Assembly (NCBI GenBank): GCA_963697565.1
Contig: CAVOOM010000008.1
Span: 186,001-250,000 of the forward strand
Direction of reading: 5' to 3'
DNA: 64,000 nucleotides
Origin: CAWFSE01 sp963697565
Lineage (GTDB): Bacteria; Actinomycetota; Actinomycetes; CAVWCF01
Under the pieces are notes generated by a model. It saw nothing but the letters and a program-made list of their open reading frames with translations. It was not told the origin of the DNA and did no database searches. Below are positions 1-8,075 of this stretch, one piece after another. Both the position numbers and the translations under genes were made by a program. The stretch's first letter is position 1. The number at the start of each line of letters is the position of its first letter.

Positions 1-2
1 CG

Positions 3-158
3 ACGGGCTCAAGCGACTACCACGGCGCGCGCAAGGAGGGGCTGCGGCTCGGCGCCAACACCACCCCTGACGACCAGGTCGAGCGGCTGCTCGCCGAGGT
101 CGGCCTCACCCTCGAGTCACTGCCAGCAGCAGCCCGCCGATACGCGGGTGCGCCGTGA
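3..158 (+). CDS. PHP-domain phosphoesterase, C-terminal end (partial)
   Basis: Only the last 51 codons are in the window; the gene begins upstream. The visible peptide opens with TGSSDYHGARKEG followed by a leucine-glycine and asparagine-rich turn. This is the C-terminal metal-binding block of PHP-domain proteins of the TrpH/YciV type, in which the Asp and His of the S-D-Y/F-H-G motif bind a catalytic metal. Family members hydrolyse phosphoesters, for example nucleoside 3',5'-bisphosphates or short RNA. The stop codon overlaps the GTG start of the next gene (GTGA), so the two are probably translationally coupled. The family call is fairly secure; the substrate cannot be judged from this fragment. 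Confidence 0.72.
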   Translation, partial: TGSSDYHGARKEGLRLGANTTPDDQVERLLAEVGLTLESLPAAARRYAGAP

Positions 159-1045
159 CCGCCGCCGACGGCCAGTTGGGGCTGGCGGGCATGCCGCGCC
201 GACTGGTGACCACCTCGCCGTCGAAGCTGGGCGCGTGGGTCGACTGCCCGCGGAAGTACCGCTTCGCGTACGTGGACCGGCCCACTCCGCCGAAAGGCGC
301 ACCCTGGGCGCACAGCAGCCTGGGGGCCAGCATCCACAACGCCCTCGCCTCCTGGTGGAGCCTGCCGATAGAGCGGCGCGACCCCGAGGAGGCCGGGCGG
401 CTCCTGCAGACCGGCTGGCTGGAGGACGGCTACCGCGACGACGCGCAGTCGGCGCAGTGGCTGGCCCGGGCCCGCGAGATGGTTACGGCGTACGTCGCCG
501 CCCTGGACCCGGCCGACGAGCCACGCGGGGTCGAGCGCTCGGTGGGCTACCGGACCGAGGCGATCTCGGTCACCGGGCGGGTCGACCGGATTGACGAGCG
601 GCCCAGCGAGGACGGCGGCCGCGAGCTCGTCATCGTCGACTACAAGACCGGGCGCTCGGCGCTGACCGTCGATGATGCGCGCGGCTCCCTGCAGTTGGCC
701 CTCTACGCCCTCGCGGCGGCGGGCGTGCTGCGGCTGCGGTGCCGCCGGGTCGAGCTGCACCACCTGCCGACGGCGCGGGTCCTGGCCTGGGAGCACACGC
801 CGCAGTCGCTGGAGCGCCAGCTTAGGCGGGCCGAGGCCATCGCCCTCGAGGCCCGCGATGCCACCGACGCGGCGGCGGACGGAAGACCCGTCGACGAGGC
901 CTTCCCGGCCAGGACCGGCCCGCTGTGCCAGTACTGCGACTGGCGGGCGCGCTGCCCGGAGGGCCAGGCGGCCTCCCGCGCCCTGCAGCCCTGGGACGGG
1001 CTGGCGCGCGAGGACGCCGTCCTTGACGAGCCGCTGGAGGGGTAG
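155..1045 (+). CDS. RecB-family PD-(D/E)XK exonuclease with Fe-S cysteines
   Basis: 296 aa, GTG start overlapping the previous stop (GTGA). It has the layout of stand-alone RecB/Cas4-like nucleases (PD-(D/E)XK, PDDEXK_1): a first cysteine in DCPRKYRF (about residue 31), a nuclease core with VIVDYKTGR (about residue 160, the D-Y-K catalytic block), and a C-terminal CQYCDWRARCP. One early plus three late cysteines is the AddB/Cas4-type 4Fe-4S ligand pattern. It has no helicase motor, so it would be a DNA exonuclease or repair accessory. Small RecB-like proteins of this type are common single-copy genes in actinobacteria; the partner helicase, if any, is unknown. It lies tail to tail with the hydrolase gene on the minus strand. 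Confidence 0.85.
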   Translation: MTAADGQLGLAGMPRRLVTTSPSKLGAWVDCPRKYRFAYVDRPTPPKGAPWAHSSLGASIHNALASWWSLPIERRDPEEAGRLLQTGWLEDGYRDDAQSAQWLARAREMVTAYVAALDPADEPRGVERSVGYRTEAISVTGRVDRIDERPSEDGGRELVIVDYKTGRSALTVDDARGSLQLALYALAAAGVLRLRCRRVELHHLPTARVLAWEHTPQSLERQLRRAEAIALEARDATDAAADGRPVDEAFPARTGPLCQYCDWRARCPEGQAASRALQPWDGLAREDAVLDEPLEG

Positions 1046-1061
1046 CCCGTCCGGCCCGCGC

Positions 1062-1952
1062 TCAGCGGTCGGCCGACCGCCAGAACGCGTCCAGCTCGGC
1101 CGCCGTCTCCGCGGGGCGCTCCGCGGCCGGGGAGTGCACGGCGCCCGGGATGCAGACGGCGGGCACCCCGAGCCGCTCCGCCATCTGCTCCTGGTCGCTG
1201 ACCGGCCAGCCGTCGTCGTGCTCGCCGAAGACCACCTGGGCGGGCAGACCCTCGGGGCGGCCGATCACCCCGGCCAGGGCGGCCACCTCATCCGGCGCAG
1301 TCCGCAGCTGCCGCGCCTTGGCGGCCAGCCCGGTCGGCGAGTTGGCGAGGAACCGCCGCTCCAGGAACCCGGCCGTCTCGGGGTGCTCGGGGGGCCACCA
1401 GCCGGTGGCCCGGTCGAGCTCGCACTTGGCCCGCCAGACCGCCTCGATCCCGTGCACCGGCAGGGCCTGCTCGAGTTGGAGCAGGGTCTGCTGCTGCTGC
1501 GCGCCGGGCATCGCGCCAGGACCGCTGGAGAGCAGGGTGAGGGAGGCGAAGCGGCCGGGGGCGCTGAGCACGGCCGCCCGCGCCACGAGCCCGCCGAACG
1601 AGTGGCCGACCAGATGCGGCCGACCGCCGAGCGCGTCGACGACGGCGAGCACGTCCTGGCCGAGCGCGCCGATCGCGTACGCCTCGGCGGGGTCGTCGCG
1701 GCCGGCCCCGTGCTGGGCGCTCTCGTACTGGCCGCGCTGGTCGTACGCCACGACCCGCCAACCCGCGGCGGCCAGCGGCTCCAGCACGGCGATGAAGTCC
1801 TCCTTGCTGCCGGTGAAGCCCGGGATCAGCAGGGCGAGTCCGCGCTCGGCCCCGGCCGCGGGCAGATCAAGCGCGGCGAACGAGCCGCGCGCCGTCGTGA
1901 TGGTGGTGCGGCAGGTGCCCGGTGGAGGGTCGAGGAACGGGGGGTTGCTCAT
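1062..1952 (-). CDS. alpha/beta hydrolase
   Basis: 296 aa. It has the alpha/beta-hydrolase core: an oxyanion strand LLIPGFTGS, the D-Q-R-G turn, the nucleophile elbow GHSFGG (Ser118), an acid in FGEHDDGWP and the catalytic His in GAVHSP near the C terminus. There is no signal peptide or membrane segment, so a cytoplasmic esterase or lipase-like enzyme of unknown substrate is expected. The ATG at 1952 is chosen because a TATTGT -10 element lies seven bases upstream, which fits a leaderless transcript. The open frame continues upstream but there it only mirrors the ParA-like gene. It is divergent from that gene, with a 48-bp gap. Confidence 0.85.
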   Translation of the reverse strand: MSNPPFLDPPPGTCRTTITTARGSFAALDLPAAGAERGLALLIPGFTGSKEDFIAVLEPLAAAGWRVVAYDQRGQYESAQHGAGRDDPAEAYAIGALGQDVLAVVDALGGRPHLVGHSFGGLVARAAVLSAPGRFASLTLLSSGPGAMPGAQQQQTLLQLEQALPVHGIEAVWRAKCELDRATGWWPPEHPETAGFLERRFLANSPTGLAAKARQLRTAPDEVAALAGVIGRPEGLPAQVVFGEHDDGWPVSDQEQMAERLGVPAVCIPGAVHSPAAERPAETAAELDAFWRSADR

Positions 1953-1959
1953 TACGGGC

Positions 1960-1965
1960 ACAATA
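1960..1965 (-). promoter_or_regulatory. -10 element TATTGT of the hydrolase gene (leaderless)
   Basis: TATTGT on the minus strand ends seven bases before the ATG at 1952, so transcription should begin at or within a base of the start codon. There is no Shine-Dalgarno sequence. Confidence 0.5.
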
Positions 1966-2000
1966 GGCGTCGCCTCGGACCCCCTTCCGTCGGGAGCGCT

Positions 2001-2765
2001 GTGACCCGCATCATCGCCGTCGCCAACCAGAAGGGCGGCGTCGCCAAGACGACCTCGGTCGCCTCGCTCGGAGCTGCGCTGGTCGAGCAGGGCCACCGGG
2101 TTCTGCTTGTCGACCTCGACCCGCAGGCCTGCCTGACGTTCTCGCTCGGGATCGACCCCGAAGCCCTCGACCTGAGCGTCCACGACGTGCTGCTCGGGCG
2201 GGTCGGCGCGAGCATGGCCCTGCTGGAGACCGAGGACGGCCCGGATCTGCTGCCAGCGACGATCGACCTGGCCGGCTCGGAGGCCGCCCTGCTCACCCGG
2301 GCTGGCCGCGAGTACGTCCTGCGCGAGGCGCTCGAGGAGGTCGCCCAGAGCTACGAGTTCGTGCTCATCGACTGCTCCCCATCCCTGGGCGTGCTGACCC
2401 TCAACGCGCTCACCGCGGCGGACGAGGTCATCGTGCCGCTGCAGTGCGAGACGCTGTCGCACCGCGGCGTGGGCCAGCTGCTCGACACCGTCCACGATGT
2501 GCAGCGGATCCTCAACAAGCGCCTCGTCGTCCGTGGCGTCCTGCCAACGCTGTACGACGGCCGCACCAACCATGCGCGTGCGGTCTTGGCCGACGTCTCC
2601 GAGCGCTACGGCCTGACGGTGCTGGAGCCGCCGATCCCGAAGTCCGTGCGCTTCGCCGAGGCGCCGCTCGCCGGCCGCACCGTTCTGTCGACCGCCCGCA
2701 GGGGCAAGGGCGCCGAGGCCTATCGCGAGCACGCTCGCGCGCTGGCGGCGGGGGCCCCCGCATGA
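2001..2765 (+). CDS. ParA/MinD-family ATPase
   Basis: 254 aa, GTG start. It has a deviant Walker A KGGVAKTT (residues 11-18, with the signature lysine of the ParA group), a switch strand VLLVDLDPQ (about 36-44) and a Walker B-like VLIDCSPSLG. This is the Soj/ParA fold, which forms ATP-bound dimers on DNA or other surfaces and positions cargo. No ParB or centromere-like repeats are nearby, so this is the orphan ParA-like protein that sits next to the RhlE-type helicase in actinobacteria (Rv3213c position), not the chromosome-partition pair. ATGA overlap with the next gene implies coupled translation. The cargo is unknown. Confidence 0.88.
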   Translation: MTRIIAVANQKGGVAKTTSVASLGAALVEQGHRVLLVDLDPQACLTFSLGIDPEALDLSVHDVLLGRVGASMALLETEDGPDLLPATIDLAGSEAALLTRAGREYVLREALEEVAQSYEFVLIDCSPSLGVLTLNALTAADEVIVPLQCETLSHRGVGQLLDTVHDVQRILNKRLVVRGVLPTLYDGRTNHARAVLADVSERYGLTVLEPPIPKSVRFAEAPLAGRTVLSTARRGKGAEAYREHARALAAGAPA

Positions 2766-3091
2766 GCGCCCGGCAGGACCCGGGCTTCGACCGGCTTAAG
2801 CCGCGCACCCCGCGCGCGGATGCCGCCCCCGTCGGCTCGGAGTCGATCCCCGACCAGGACGGCAAGCGGGCGCTCTTCTCCAGCCAGGTCGAGCCGGCGA
2901 CGTCGGCCCCGGGCTCGGTGACGATCACCTGCTCGCAGTGCGAGGCGAGCACCTCGGTCTCGCTGCGGCAGGCGGCCCTGCTCGCGGCGCCGTCGATGCA
3001 CCTGCCCTTCCTGCGGCGCGGCCACGGCTCTTACATGCGCTGCCCGGCCTGCGGTGAGCGCACCTGGGTGGCGCTCAGCCTGCACCTGTAG
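2762..3091 (+). CDS. small zinc-ribbon protein, partner of the ParA-like ATPase
   Basis: 109 aa; the ATG overlaps the ParA stop (ATGA). The first half is polar and proline-rich. The second half holds two CxxC pairs (CSQC and CPAC), the spacing of a treble-clef zinc ribbon, and the protein ends in a short hydrophobic tail WVALSLHL. No catalytic motif is visible. Tight coupling to the ATPase suggests that the two act together, for example as an adaptor that binds nucleic acid or protein. I recognise it only as a conserved actinobacterial hypothetical. Confidence 0.7.
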   Translation: MSARQDPGFDRLKPRTPRADAAPVGSESIPDQDGKRALFSSQVEPATSAPGSVTITCSQCEASTSVSLRQAALLAAPSMHLPFLRRGHGSYMRCPACGERTWVALSLHL

Positions 3092-3242
3092 GACCCCTCG
3101 ACCACGACACCCTCCACCTCAACGACAACGTGAGGGATGTCCCGGCGCGCCTCCTTGATCGCGCGGGTGCGCGCAGACACGCTGGGCGGGCTCCTTGGGC
3201 CGTGCTTCGGACAGCGGCCCTCCTTCCCCAGGAGGCTCCGGC

Positions 3243-4031
3243 GTGACAGCCGTGCCGTTTGACGTCTCGCTCCAGGCCATGGCCTCGGGCGAGCGGCCCT
3301 TCGCTCCGCGCAGCCATGGCCTCGTCGTCGTGGTGGCCGCGCTGGCGGTCGTCTTCGTGCTCGGGTTCGCCGTTGGCGGCACGGCCCGGACCGCGGCCCT
3401 CGTCGACCCCGGCGCCGCTCGGCTGTCGGCCCTCGCGGTCAGCCCGGTCTCGGCCGTCGAGTCGGCGGTCGACACCTCGACGGCAACCCGCGAGTCCGAC
3501 CTCGCGCTCGCCGCGGCGACGGCGGCCCCCGCGGCCGCCGTGGTCCCCGCGGCCTCGGCCGGGTCGGCCGTCGTCGAGGGGGGCACCGCAGGCCCCCTGG
3601 AGAGCGGCGCCGAGTCGGCGGCCATGGCCACGCCGCCGCCGGGCTCAGGGGAGGGGCGGCGGATCGTCTACAGCCAGTCGACGATGCACGTGTGGCTCGT
3701 CGAAGCTGACGGCACGGTCGCCCGCGAGTACCCGATCATCGGGCGCCGCGGACTGCCGAAGCCCGGCGCCTACGCCGTCTACTCGAAGTCCGAGCAGTCG
3801 GTGAGCCCGAAGTACGGCCTCACGTTCAACTGGATGGTCCGCTTCGCGTACGGCAAGGAGCTGCGCATCGGCTTCCACGACATCCCGGTGAAGGACGGCG
3901 TGCCGATCAGCGACGAGACGCAGATGGGCCTGCCGCTCGGGATGGGCGGCTGCGTGCGGCAGACCGCCGAGAACGCGAAGTTCCTCTACGGCTGGGCGTC
4001 GGTGGGCACGCCGGTCGTCGTGCTGGCCTGA
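3243..4031 (+). CDS. membrane-anchored L,D-transpeptidase (YkuD)
   Basis: 262 aa. The GTG at 3243 is chosen because AGGAGG lies seven bases upstream. Residues 26-46 form one transmembrane helix, followed by about 90 residues rich in Ala, Ser and Pro that would span the wall. The C-terminal YkuD domain has His212 (GFHDIP) and the nucleophile Cys237 in GMGGCVRQT. Such enzymes make 3-3 cross-links in peptidoglycan or attach proteins to it. The usual S/T-H/X-G-C block reads M-G-G-C here, a tolerated variant. Its 3' end overlaps, tail to tail, the displaced end of the helicase gene. Confidence 0.85.
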   Translation: MTAVPFDVSLQAMASGERPFAPRSHGLVVVVAALAVVFVLGFAVGGTARTAALVDPGAARLSALAVSPVSAVESAVDTSTATRESDLALAAATAAPAAAVVPAASAGSAVVEGGTAGPLESGAESAAMATPPPGSGEGRRIVYSQSTMHVWLVEADGTVAREYPIIGRRGLPKPGAYAVYSKSEQSVSPKYGLTFNWMVRFAYGKELRIGFHDIPVKDGVPISDETQMGLPLGMGGCVRQTAENAKFLYGWASVGTPVVVLA

Positions 4032-4390
4032 CCCTCGCCGCCGCTGCCTGAGCCCCGTCCGCGGCCGCCACGCCGCCGCCGGCGCTTGGTTGGCTCGCCG
4101 CCCTCCGGCTGGCCCGATGTGCGGGCTGCGGGCTCGGCCGGCTTGGTGGCCTCGCCCGCGCTGGACGCTCCCGCCTCGCCACCGCGGGTGCGGGTCGGGT
4201 GCGCTCGCGCGGCGCGCGGGCGGCCCGGGTGCCGCCGCCCTCTCCGGCCGCGTGGCCCCCGCCGCGGCCGCCGCGCGACTCGTGGTGGCGCTTGGGGGGC
4301 GCGGACTTCGGGGTGTGCTTGCCGGTCTCGCCGAGGTCCTCGACCTCTTCGCCCTCAAGGCCCTCACGGACCCGCTTGTCGCCGCGGCAG
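3986..4390 (-). other. displaced C-terminal tail of the helicase (two frameshifts)
   Basis: After LPRR near 4385 the usual tail of actinobacterial RhlE-type helicases appears one frame over: VREGLEGEEVEDLGETGK. Between about 4270 and 4190 the path returns to the original frame as GGEAGASSAGEATKP, then a basic stretch PTKRRRRRGGRGRG, and stops at 3986. One extra base and one missing base together restore the frame. The tail would overlap the last 46 bp of the L,D-transpeptidase gene. Read error in GC runs is more likely than a real lesion, because both flanks keep family-typical sequence. Confidence 0.65.
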
Positions 4391-5584
4391 GACGCCCTTG
4401 GCGCCCGCCGGGATGCCGAGGTCCGAGTACAGCCACGGGGATGCGGAGTACGTCTCGCGGGCCTGGCCGATACCGAGCTCAAGCGTGGTGTCGATCATCT
4501 CCCAGCGGTGCAGCTCATCCCAGTCGACGAAGGTGATCGCGGTGCCCGACCTGCCGGCGCGCGCCGTGCGGCCGATGCGGTGCACGTACGTGGAGTGGTC
4601 GTCGGGGCACTGGTAGTTGACGACGTGGGTGATGTCGTCGACGTCGATGCCGCGGGCCGCCACATCGGTCGCGACGAGGACGTCGATCTTGCCCTTGCGG
4701 AAGGCGCGCATGGCCCGCTCGCGGGCGCCCTGGCCGAGGTCGCCGTGCAGGCTGCCGACGGCGAATCCCCGGTCGGTCAGCTCCTCCTCGACGCGCTGGG
4801 CGGTGCGCTTGGTGCGGCAGAAGACCAGGGTCAGCCCGCGGCCCTCGGCCTGCAGCACGCGGGCGAGCATCTCGACCTTGTCGAGGTTGTGCGCGCGGTA
4901 GGCGTACTGCTTGACGAGCTTGACCGTCGCGCCCTGGTCCTCGGGGTCGTGCGCCCGGATGTGGATCGGCTGGTTCATGTAGCGGCGGGCGAGGTTGAGC
5001 ACGGGGCCGGCCATCGTCGCGGAGAACAGCAGGGTCTGGCGGTCGGTGGGCAGCATCGCCACGATCCGCTCGACGTCGGGGAGGAAGCCGAGGTCGAGCA
5101 TCTCGTCGGCCTCATCGAGCACCGCGGTGCGCACCTGCGACAGGTCGATCTTGCGCTGGTTGGCCAGGTCGATCAGCCGGCCAGGCGTGCCGACGACGAC
5201 CTCGACGCCCTTCTGCAGCGCCTCGACCTGCGGCTCGTACGCGCGTCCGCCGACGATCGCGAGGACCCGCACGCCGCGGCGGGCGCCGGCCTGCTTGATG
5301 TCCTCGGCGACCTGCTGGCACAGCTCACGGGTGGGGACCACGACGAGCGCCTGCGGTCGGCCGAGCTCGGCCGGCGGGATGGCGGTCTCGGCGGGCGCCT
5401 CATCGCCAGGGGCCACCAGGCGCTGCAGCAGCGGCACGCCGAACGCCAGCGTCTTGCCGGTGCCGGTCTTGGCCTGGCCGATCAGGTCGGCGCCGCCGAG
5501 GGCGAGCGGGATCGTCTGCTCTTGGATCGGGAACGGGTGGATGATGCCGGCGGCCTCAAGTGCATCGGCCGTCTCGGCGAGCAC
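4364..5584 (-). CDS. DEAD-box RNA helicase (RhlE-like); start and tail both disturbed
   Basis: 406 aa as read. All core motifs are present in order: Q motif HPFPIQ, Walker A AKTGTGKT, PTRELC, GG, TPGRL, DEAD (LDEADEM), SAT, VATDVAARGIDV and HRIGRTARAG. It unwinds short RNA duplexes in ribosome assembly or mRNA turnover (RhlE position of the conserved block). Two oddities. First, the conserved Phe 17 residues before the Q motif is encoded upstream of the GTG at 5584 (TFRDLG), and no ATG, GTG or TTG lies further up in frame; AUC at 5614 sits behind AGGCAGGA. Second, the frame is lost near 4385, and the basic tail continues in other frames to 3986 (see next entry). Confidence 0.9.
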   Translation of the reverse strand: MLAETADALEAAGIIHPFPIQEQTIPLALGGADLIGQAKTGTGKTLAFGVPLLQRLVAPGDEAPAETAIPPAELGRPQALVVVPTRELCQQVAEDIKQAGARRGVRVLAIVGGRAYEPQVEALQKGVEVVVGTPGRLIDLANQRKIDLSQVRTAVLDEADEMLDLGFLPDVERIVAMLPTDRQTLLFSATMAGPVLNLARRYMNQPIHIRAHDPEDQGATVKLVKQYAYRAHNLDKVEMLARVLQAEGRGLTLVFCRTKRTAQRVEEELTDRGFAVGSLHGDLGQGARERAMRAFRKGKIDVLVATDVAARGIDVDDITHVVNYQCPDDHSTYVHRIGRTARAGRSGTAITFVDWDELHRWEMIDTTLELGIGQARETYSASPWLYSDLGIPAGAKGVLPRRQAGP

Positions 5585-5752
5585 GCCGAGGTCGCGGAAC
5601 GTGGGCTTGCTGATGGCGTCCTGCCTTCGTCGGTGCGCGGGACGCGTCGCCGGAAGGCGTGGGGCCCGCGCGCGGGTTCGTGGGCGCGCCGCGCGGAGGT
5701 GCGGACCGCGACAGGCGCGGACGACGCGGGCGCGCGCCGGGTGATGCGCAGG

Positions 5753-5758
5753 AGTCTA
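5753..5758 (-). promoter_or_regulatory. possible -10 (TAGACT) of the helicase gene
   Basis: TAGACT on the minus strand about 140 bp before the helicase start, in the divergent region. It would give a long GC-rich 5' leader, as is common for autoregulated RNA helicases. No clear -35 is seen, so support is weak. Confidence 0.25.
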
Positions 5759-5785
5759 CGCGGATGGCTGGCTCGGGTGGCTGGT

Positions 5786-5791
5786 TAGGCT
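5786..5791 (+). promoter_or_regulatory. -10 element TAGGCT, leaderless start at 5799
   Basis: TAGGCT followed by seven bases and then the ATG of the ferritin-like gene; there is no Shine-Dalgarno sequence. Confidence 0.5.
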
Positions 5792-5798
5792 CGCCGCC

Positions 5799-6518
5799 AT
5801 GACCGAGCACGCCTCAGCCCCCGCGAACCCCTTCGACGCCCCGGCGTACCGGGTCGGCGTGGTCGAGCTGCTGGGCGTGCTCGCGTACGGCGAGTTGTCG
5901 GCCTTCGAGCGGCTGGCCGCCGACGCGGCGCTGGCGCCCACGCTCGCCGACAAGGCGGCGCTCGCCGACATGGCCAGCGCGGAGTACCACCACTACGAAC
6001 GCCTCGCCGGGAGGCTCGTCGACCTAGGCGCCGACCCGTACGAGGCGATGGCGCCCTTCGTCGCCTCCATCGACGGCTTCCACGAGTCCACCCACCCGGC
6101 CGACTGGCTGGAGGGCCTGATCAAGGCGTACGTCGGCGACGGCATCGGGGCGGACTTCTACCGCGAGGTGTCGACCCATCTGGACCCGGACACCCGCGAC
6201 CTCGTGCTCGCCGTCTGCGGGGACACCGGGCACGCGGAGTTCGCCGTCGACCGGGTGCGGGCCGCGATCGCCGAGGACCCGCGGGTGGCCGGCCGGCTCG
6301 CGTTGTGGGGCCGTCGGCTGGTGGGGGAGATGCTGTCGCAGGCCCAGCGGGTGGCGGCTGAGCGCGACAACCTGGCCAACCTGCTCGTGGGCGGGATCAC
6401 CGGTGAGGACGGCTACGAGGGGCTGGCCGGTTTCGACCTGGCCGAGGTCGGCCGGATCTTCGCCCAGCTCACCGAGGCGCACACGCGCAGGATGCAGGCG
6501 CTCGGCCTGGCGGCCTGA
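5799..6518 (+). CDS. ferritin-like fold protein (MiaE-like, actinobacterial)
   Basis: 239 aa, mostly helical. It has an E-x-x-H pair in SAEYHHYERL and a later acidic-His pair (DTGHAEFAV), the di-iron ligand layout of ferritin-like hydroxylases. It fits the actinobacterial family annotated as ferritin-like fold or tRNA-(MS2IO6A)-hydroxylase-like (MiaE_2), always found near the RhlE-type helicase and DUF3107 (Rv3210c position). Whether it hydroxylates tRNA is not shown: actinobacteria often lack the i6A substrate pathway step that MiaE follows. A leaderless start is supported by TAGGCT seven bases upstream. Confidence 0.8.
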   Translation: MTEHASAPANPFDAPAYRVGVVELLGVLAYGELSAFERLAADAALAPTLADKAALADMASAEYHHYERLAGRLVDLGADPYEAMAPFVASIDGFHESTHPADWLEGLIKAYVGDGIGADFYREVSTHLDPDTRDLVLAVCGDTGHAEFAVDRVRAAIAEDPRVAGRLALWGRRLVGEMLSQAQRVAAERDNLANLLVGGITGEDGYEGLAGFDLAEVGRIFAQLTEAHTRRMQALGLAA

Positions 6519-6581
6519 GCCGAAGGCGAGGGCCGCTGTTGGCCGCGAGCCACGTGGCTGTCCACAGATTCCCCAAACCCC

Positions 6582-6610
6582 TTGTGCGGCCTGGGGCTCT
6601 CCGCCAGAAT
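6582..6610 (+). promoter_or_regulatory. promoter TTGTGC-N17-CAGAAT of the DUF222/HNH gene
   Basis: -35 TTGTGC (6582-6587), a 17-bp spacer and -10 CAGAAT (6605-6610). The ATG at 6618 lies seven bases after the -10, so the mRNA is probably leaderless. The SOS box begins on the last base of the -10. Confidence 0.5.
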
Positions 6611-6625
6611 CGAACACATGTTCGA
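6610..6625. promoter_or_regulatory. LexA (SOS) box, perfect 16-bp match
   Basis: TCGAACACATGTTCGA matches the actinobacterial SOS consensus TCGAAC-N4-GTTCGA at all twelve fixed positions. It covers the end of the -10, the transcription start and the start codon (the ATG is in the spacer), so bound LexA would block initiation. SOS boxes at 13E12-family genes are known from Mycobacterium tuberculosis. Confidence 0.85.
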
Positions 6626-8066
6626 ACGTGTGGCGGGGCCGGATCTGGGTCCCGCGCTGGCCGCTGTGGAGCTGGCCGGGCTGGACGGGGAGGCGCTGGT
6701 GGAGGCGCTGGCGGCGACGCAGCGGCTGGTGTCGTGGGCGCAGGCCCGCCAGGCCGAGCTGGTCGCCGAGGTCGCCCGGCGGGTGCCGGAGGTGATCGGC
6801 CCGGGGGGCTGCTCGGGCCACGAGGTGGCCGAGTTCGAGGTCGGCGCGGCGCTGCGGCTGTCGTCGCGGGCGGCGCAGGCCCGCGTCGACGGCTGCCTGG
6901 CGATCGCCGAGCGCCCGGCGGTGCTCGAGGCGCTGCGGTCCGGGCGGCTGGACTGGGTGCGGGCCGAGGCGGTCGCCTCGGCCGTGGGCGAGCTGGCGTC
7001 GCGGCCGGGGATGGCCGGCGCGGCCGACCAGGTGGAGGCGCAGGCGCTGGGGCGGGCGGCGGGCCAGACCGCGCCGCAGGTCCGCGCCGCGCTGGCCCGC
7101 CTGGTCCTGAAGGCCGACCCCGCCGGCGCCGACACCCGACACCAGGCCGCCCGCAGGGAGCGGCGGGTGTGGGTCAGCCCGCTGGAGGACGGGATGGCCG
7201 AGCTGCGGGCCCTGCTGACCGCCCCCGACGCGCTGCGGGTGTACGCCGCGCTGGGGGAGGCGGCGTGGGCCGCCCGCCAGGCCGAGGCGGCCCCAGCGGG
7301 GGAGCGCCGGACGTTGGACCAGCTGCGGGCCGACGCCCTCGTGCGGATCGCGTGCGCCGGGACGGTGAGCGAGTCAGGCGGACGGGGGGCGGGTCCCGCC
7401 GGGGCTGGGGTGGCTGTTCGCCCCGGAGGGGCGCGCCCCCCGGGAGCCCCCACGGAGACCTCGGCGAGCGGCCCGGTCCCGCGCGGGCAGCGCCCGCAGA
7501 TCCTGGTCACCGTCCCCGCCGGCACGCTGCTGGGCCTCGGCGGGGAGCCCGCCCACCTCGCCGGCCACGGCCCGATCCCCGACAGCATGGCCCGCGAGCT
7601 CGCCCAAGACGGGGTGTGGCGGCGGGTCCTCACCGACCCCGCCACGGGCGCGGTCCTCGACGTCGGCCGCACCCGGCACGACCCGCCCGCCGACCTCGAC
7701 CGGTTCGTCCGGGTCAGGGACGGCATGTGCCGGTTCCCCGGCTGCCGCAGGCAGGCCGCCGGCTGCGACTTCGACCACACCGTCCCGTACCCGCACGGGG
7801 CGACCAGCGCGGCGAACCTGCACGCCCTGTGCCGCCGGCACCACCGCCTCAAACACGAGACCGGATGGCAGGTCACCGCCCAGCCCGGCAACCGGCTGAA
7901 GTGGACCAGCCCCCTCGGCGCCATCTACACCACCAGCCCGCCCACCCCGGGCGACGAGCCCTGGACCCAGACCGGTCGAGGCACGGCATCCGAGAGATTG
8001 CGTGCCTGGGTGATCGACGCGCGGCACCGATCGCCGTTCGAGGTCGCCCTCGAACTCGCCAGCTGA
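6618..8066 (+). CDS. DUF222 / HNH endonuclease, 13E12-repeat type
   Basis: 482 aa. The N-terminal and middle parts are the helical DUF222 domain. A proline- and glycine-rich linker (about residues 255-295) follows, then a C-terminal HNH nuclease with CRFPGCRRQ, DFDHTVPYPHG (the catalytic D-H), N and CRRHHRLKH. This is the multi-copy '13E12' family of actinobacteria, thought to be selfish or SOS-linked DNA endonucleases. The start is fixed by the promoter and SOS box directly on the ATG. No inverted or direct repeats mark an element boundary here. It lies inside the conserved block between the ferritin-like and DUF3107 genes, so it probably inserted there. Confidence 0.9.
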   Translation: MFERVAGPDLGPALAAVELAGLDGEALVEALAATQRLVSWAQARQAELVAEVARRVPEVIGPGGCSGHEVAEFEVGAALRLSSRAAQARVDGCLAIAERPAVLEALRSGRLDWVRAEAVASAVGELASRPGMAGAADQVEAQALGRAAGQTAPQVRAALARLVLKADPAGADTRHQAARRERRVWVSPLEDGMAELRALLTAPDALRVYAALGEAAWAARQAEAAPAGERRTLDQLRADALVRIACAGTVSESGGRGAGPAGAGVAVRPGGARPPGAPTETSASGPVPRGQRPQILVTVPAGTLLGLGGEPAHLAGHGPIPDSMARELAQDGVWRRVLTDPATGAVLDVGRTRHDPPADLDRFVRVRDGMCRFPGCRRQAAGCDFDHTVPYPHGATSAANLHALCRRHHRLKHETGWQVTAQPGNRLKWTSPLGAIYTTSPPTPGDEPWTQTGRGTASERLRAWVIDARHRSPFEVALELAS

Positions 8067-8075
8067 GTCGGCGCT

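Noticed and set aside
2001..2765. Plasmid or chromosome partition locus at the ParA-like gene
   Set aside because: No ParB gene and no parS-like repeats; the partner is a zinc-ribbon protein and the setting is conserved chromosome.
5799..6518. Ferritin-like protein as an aldehyde-deformylating oxygenase partner of the AAR-like protein
   Set aside because: It is 50 kb away, belongs to the conserved MiaE-like family, and lacks the ADO sequence pattern.
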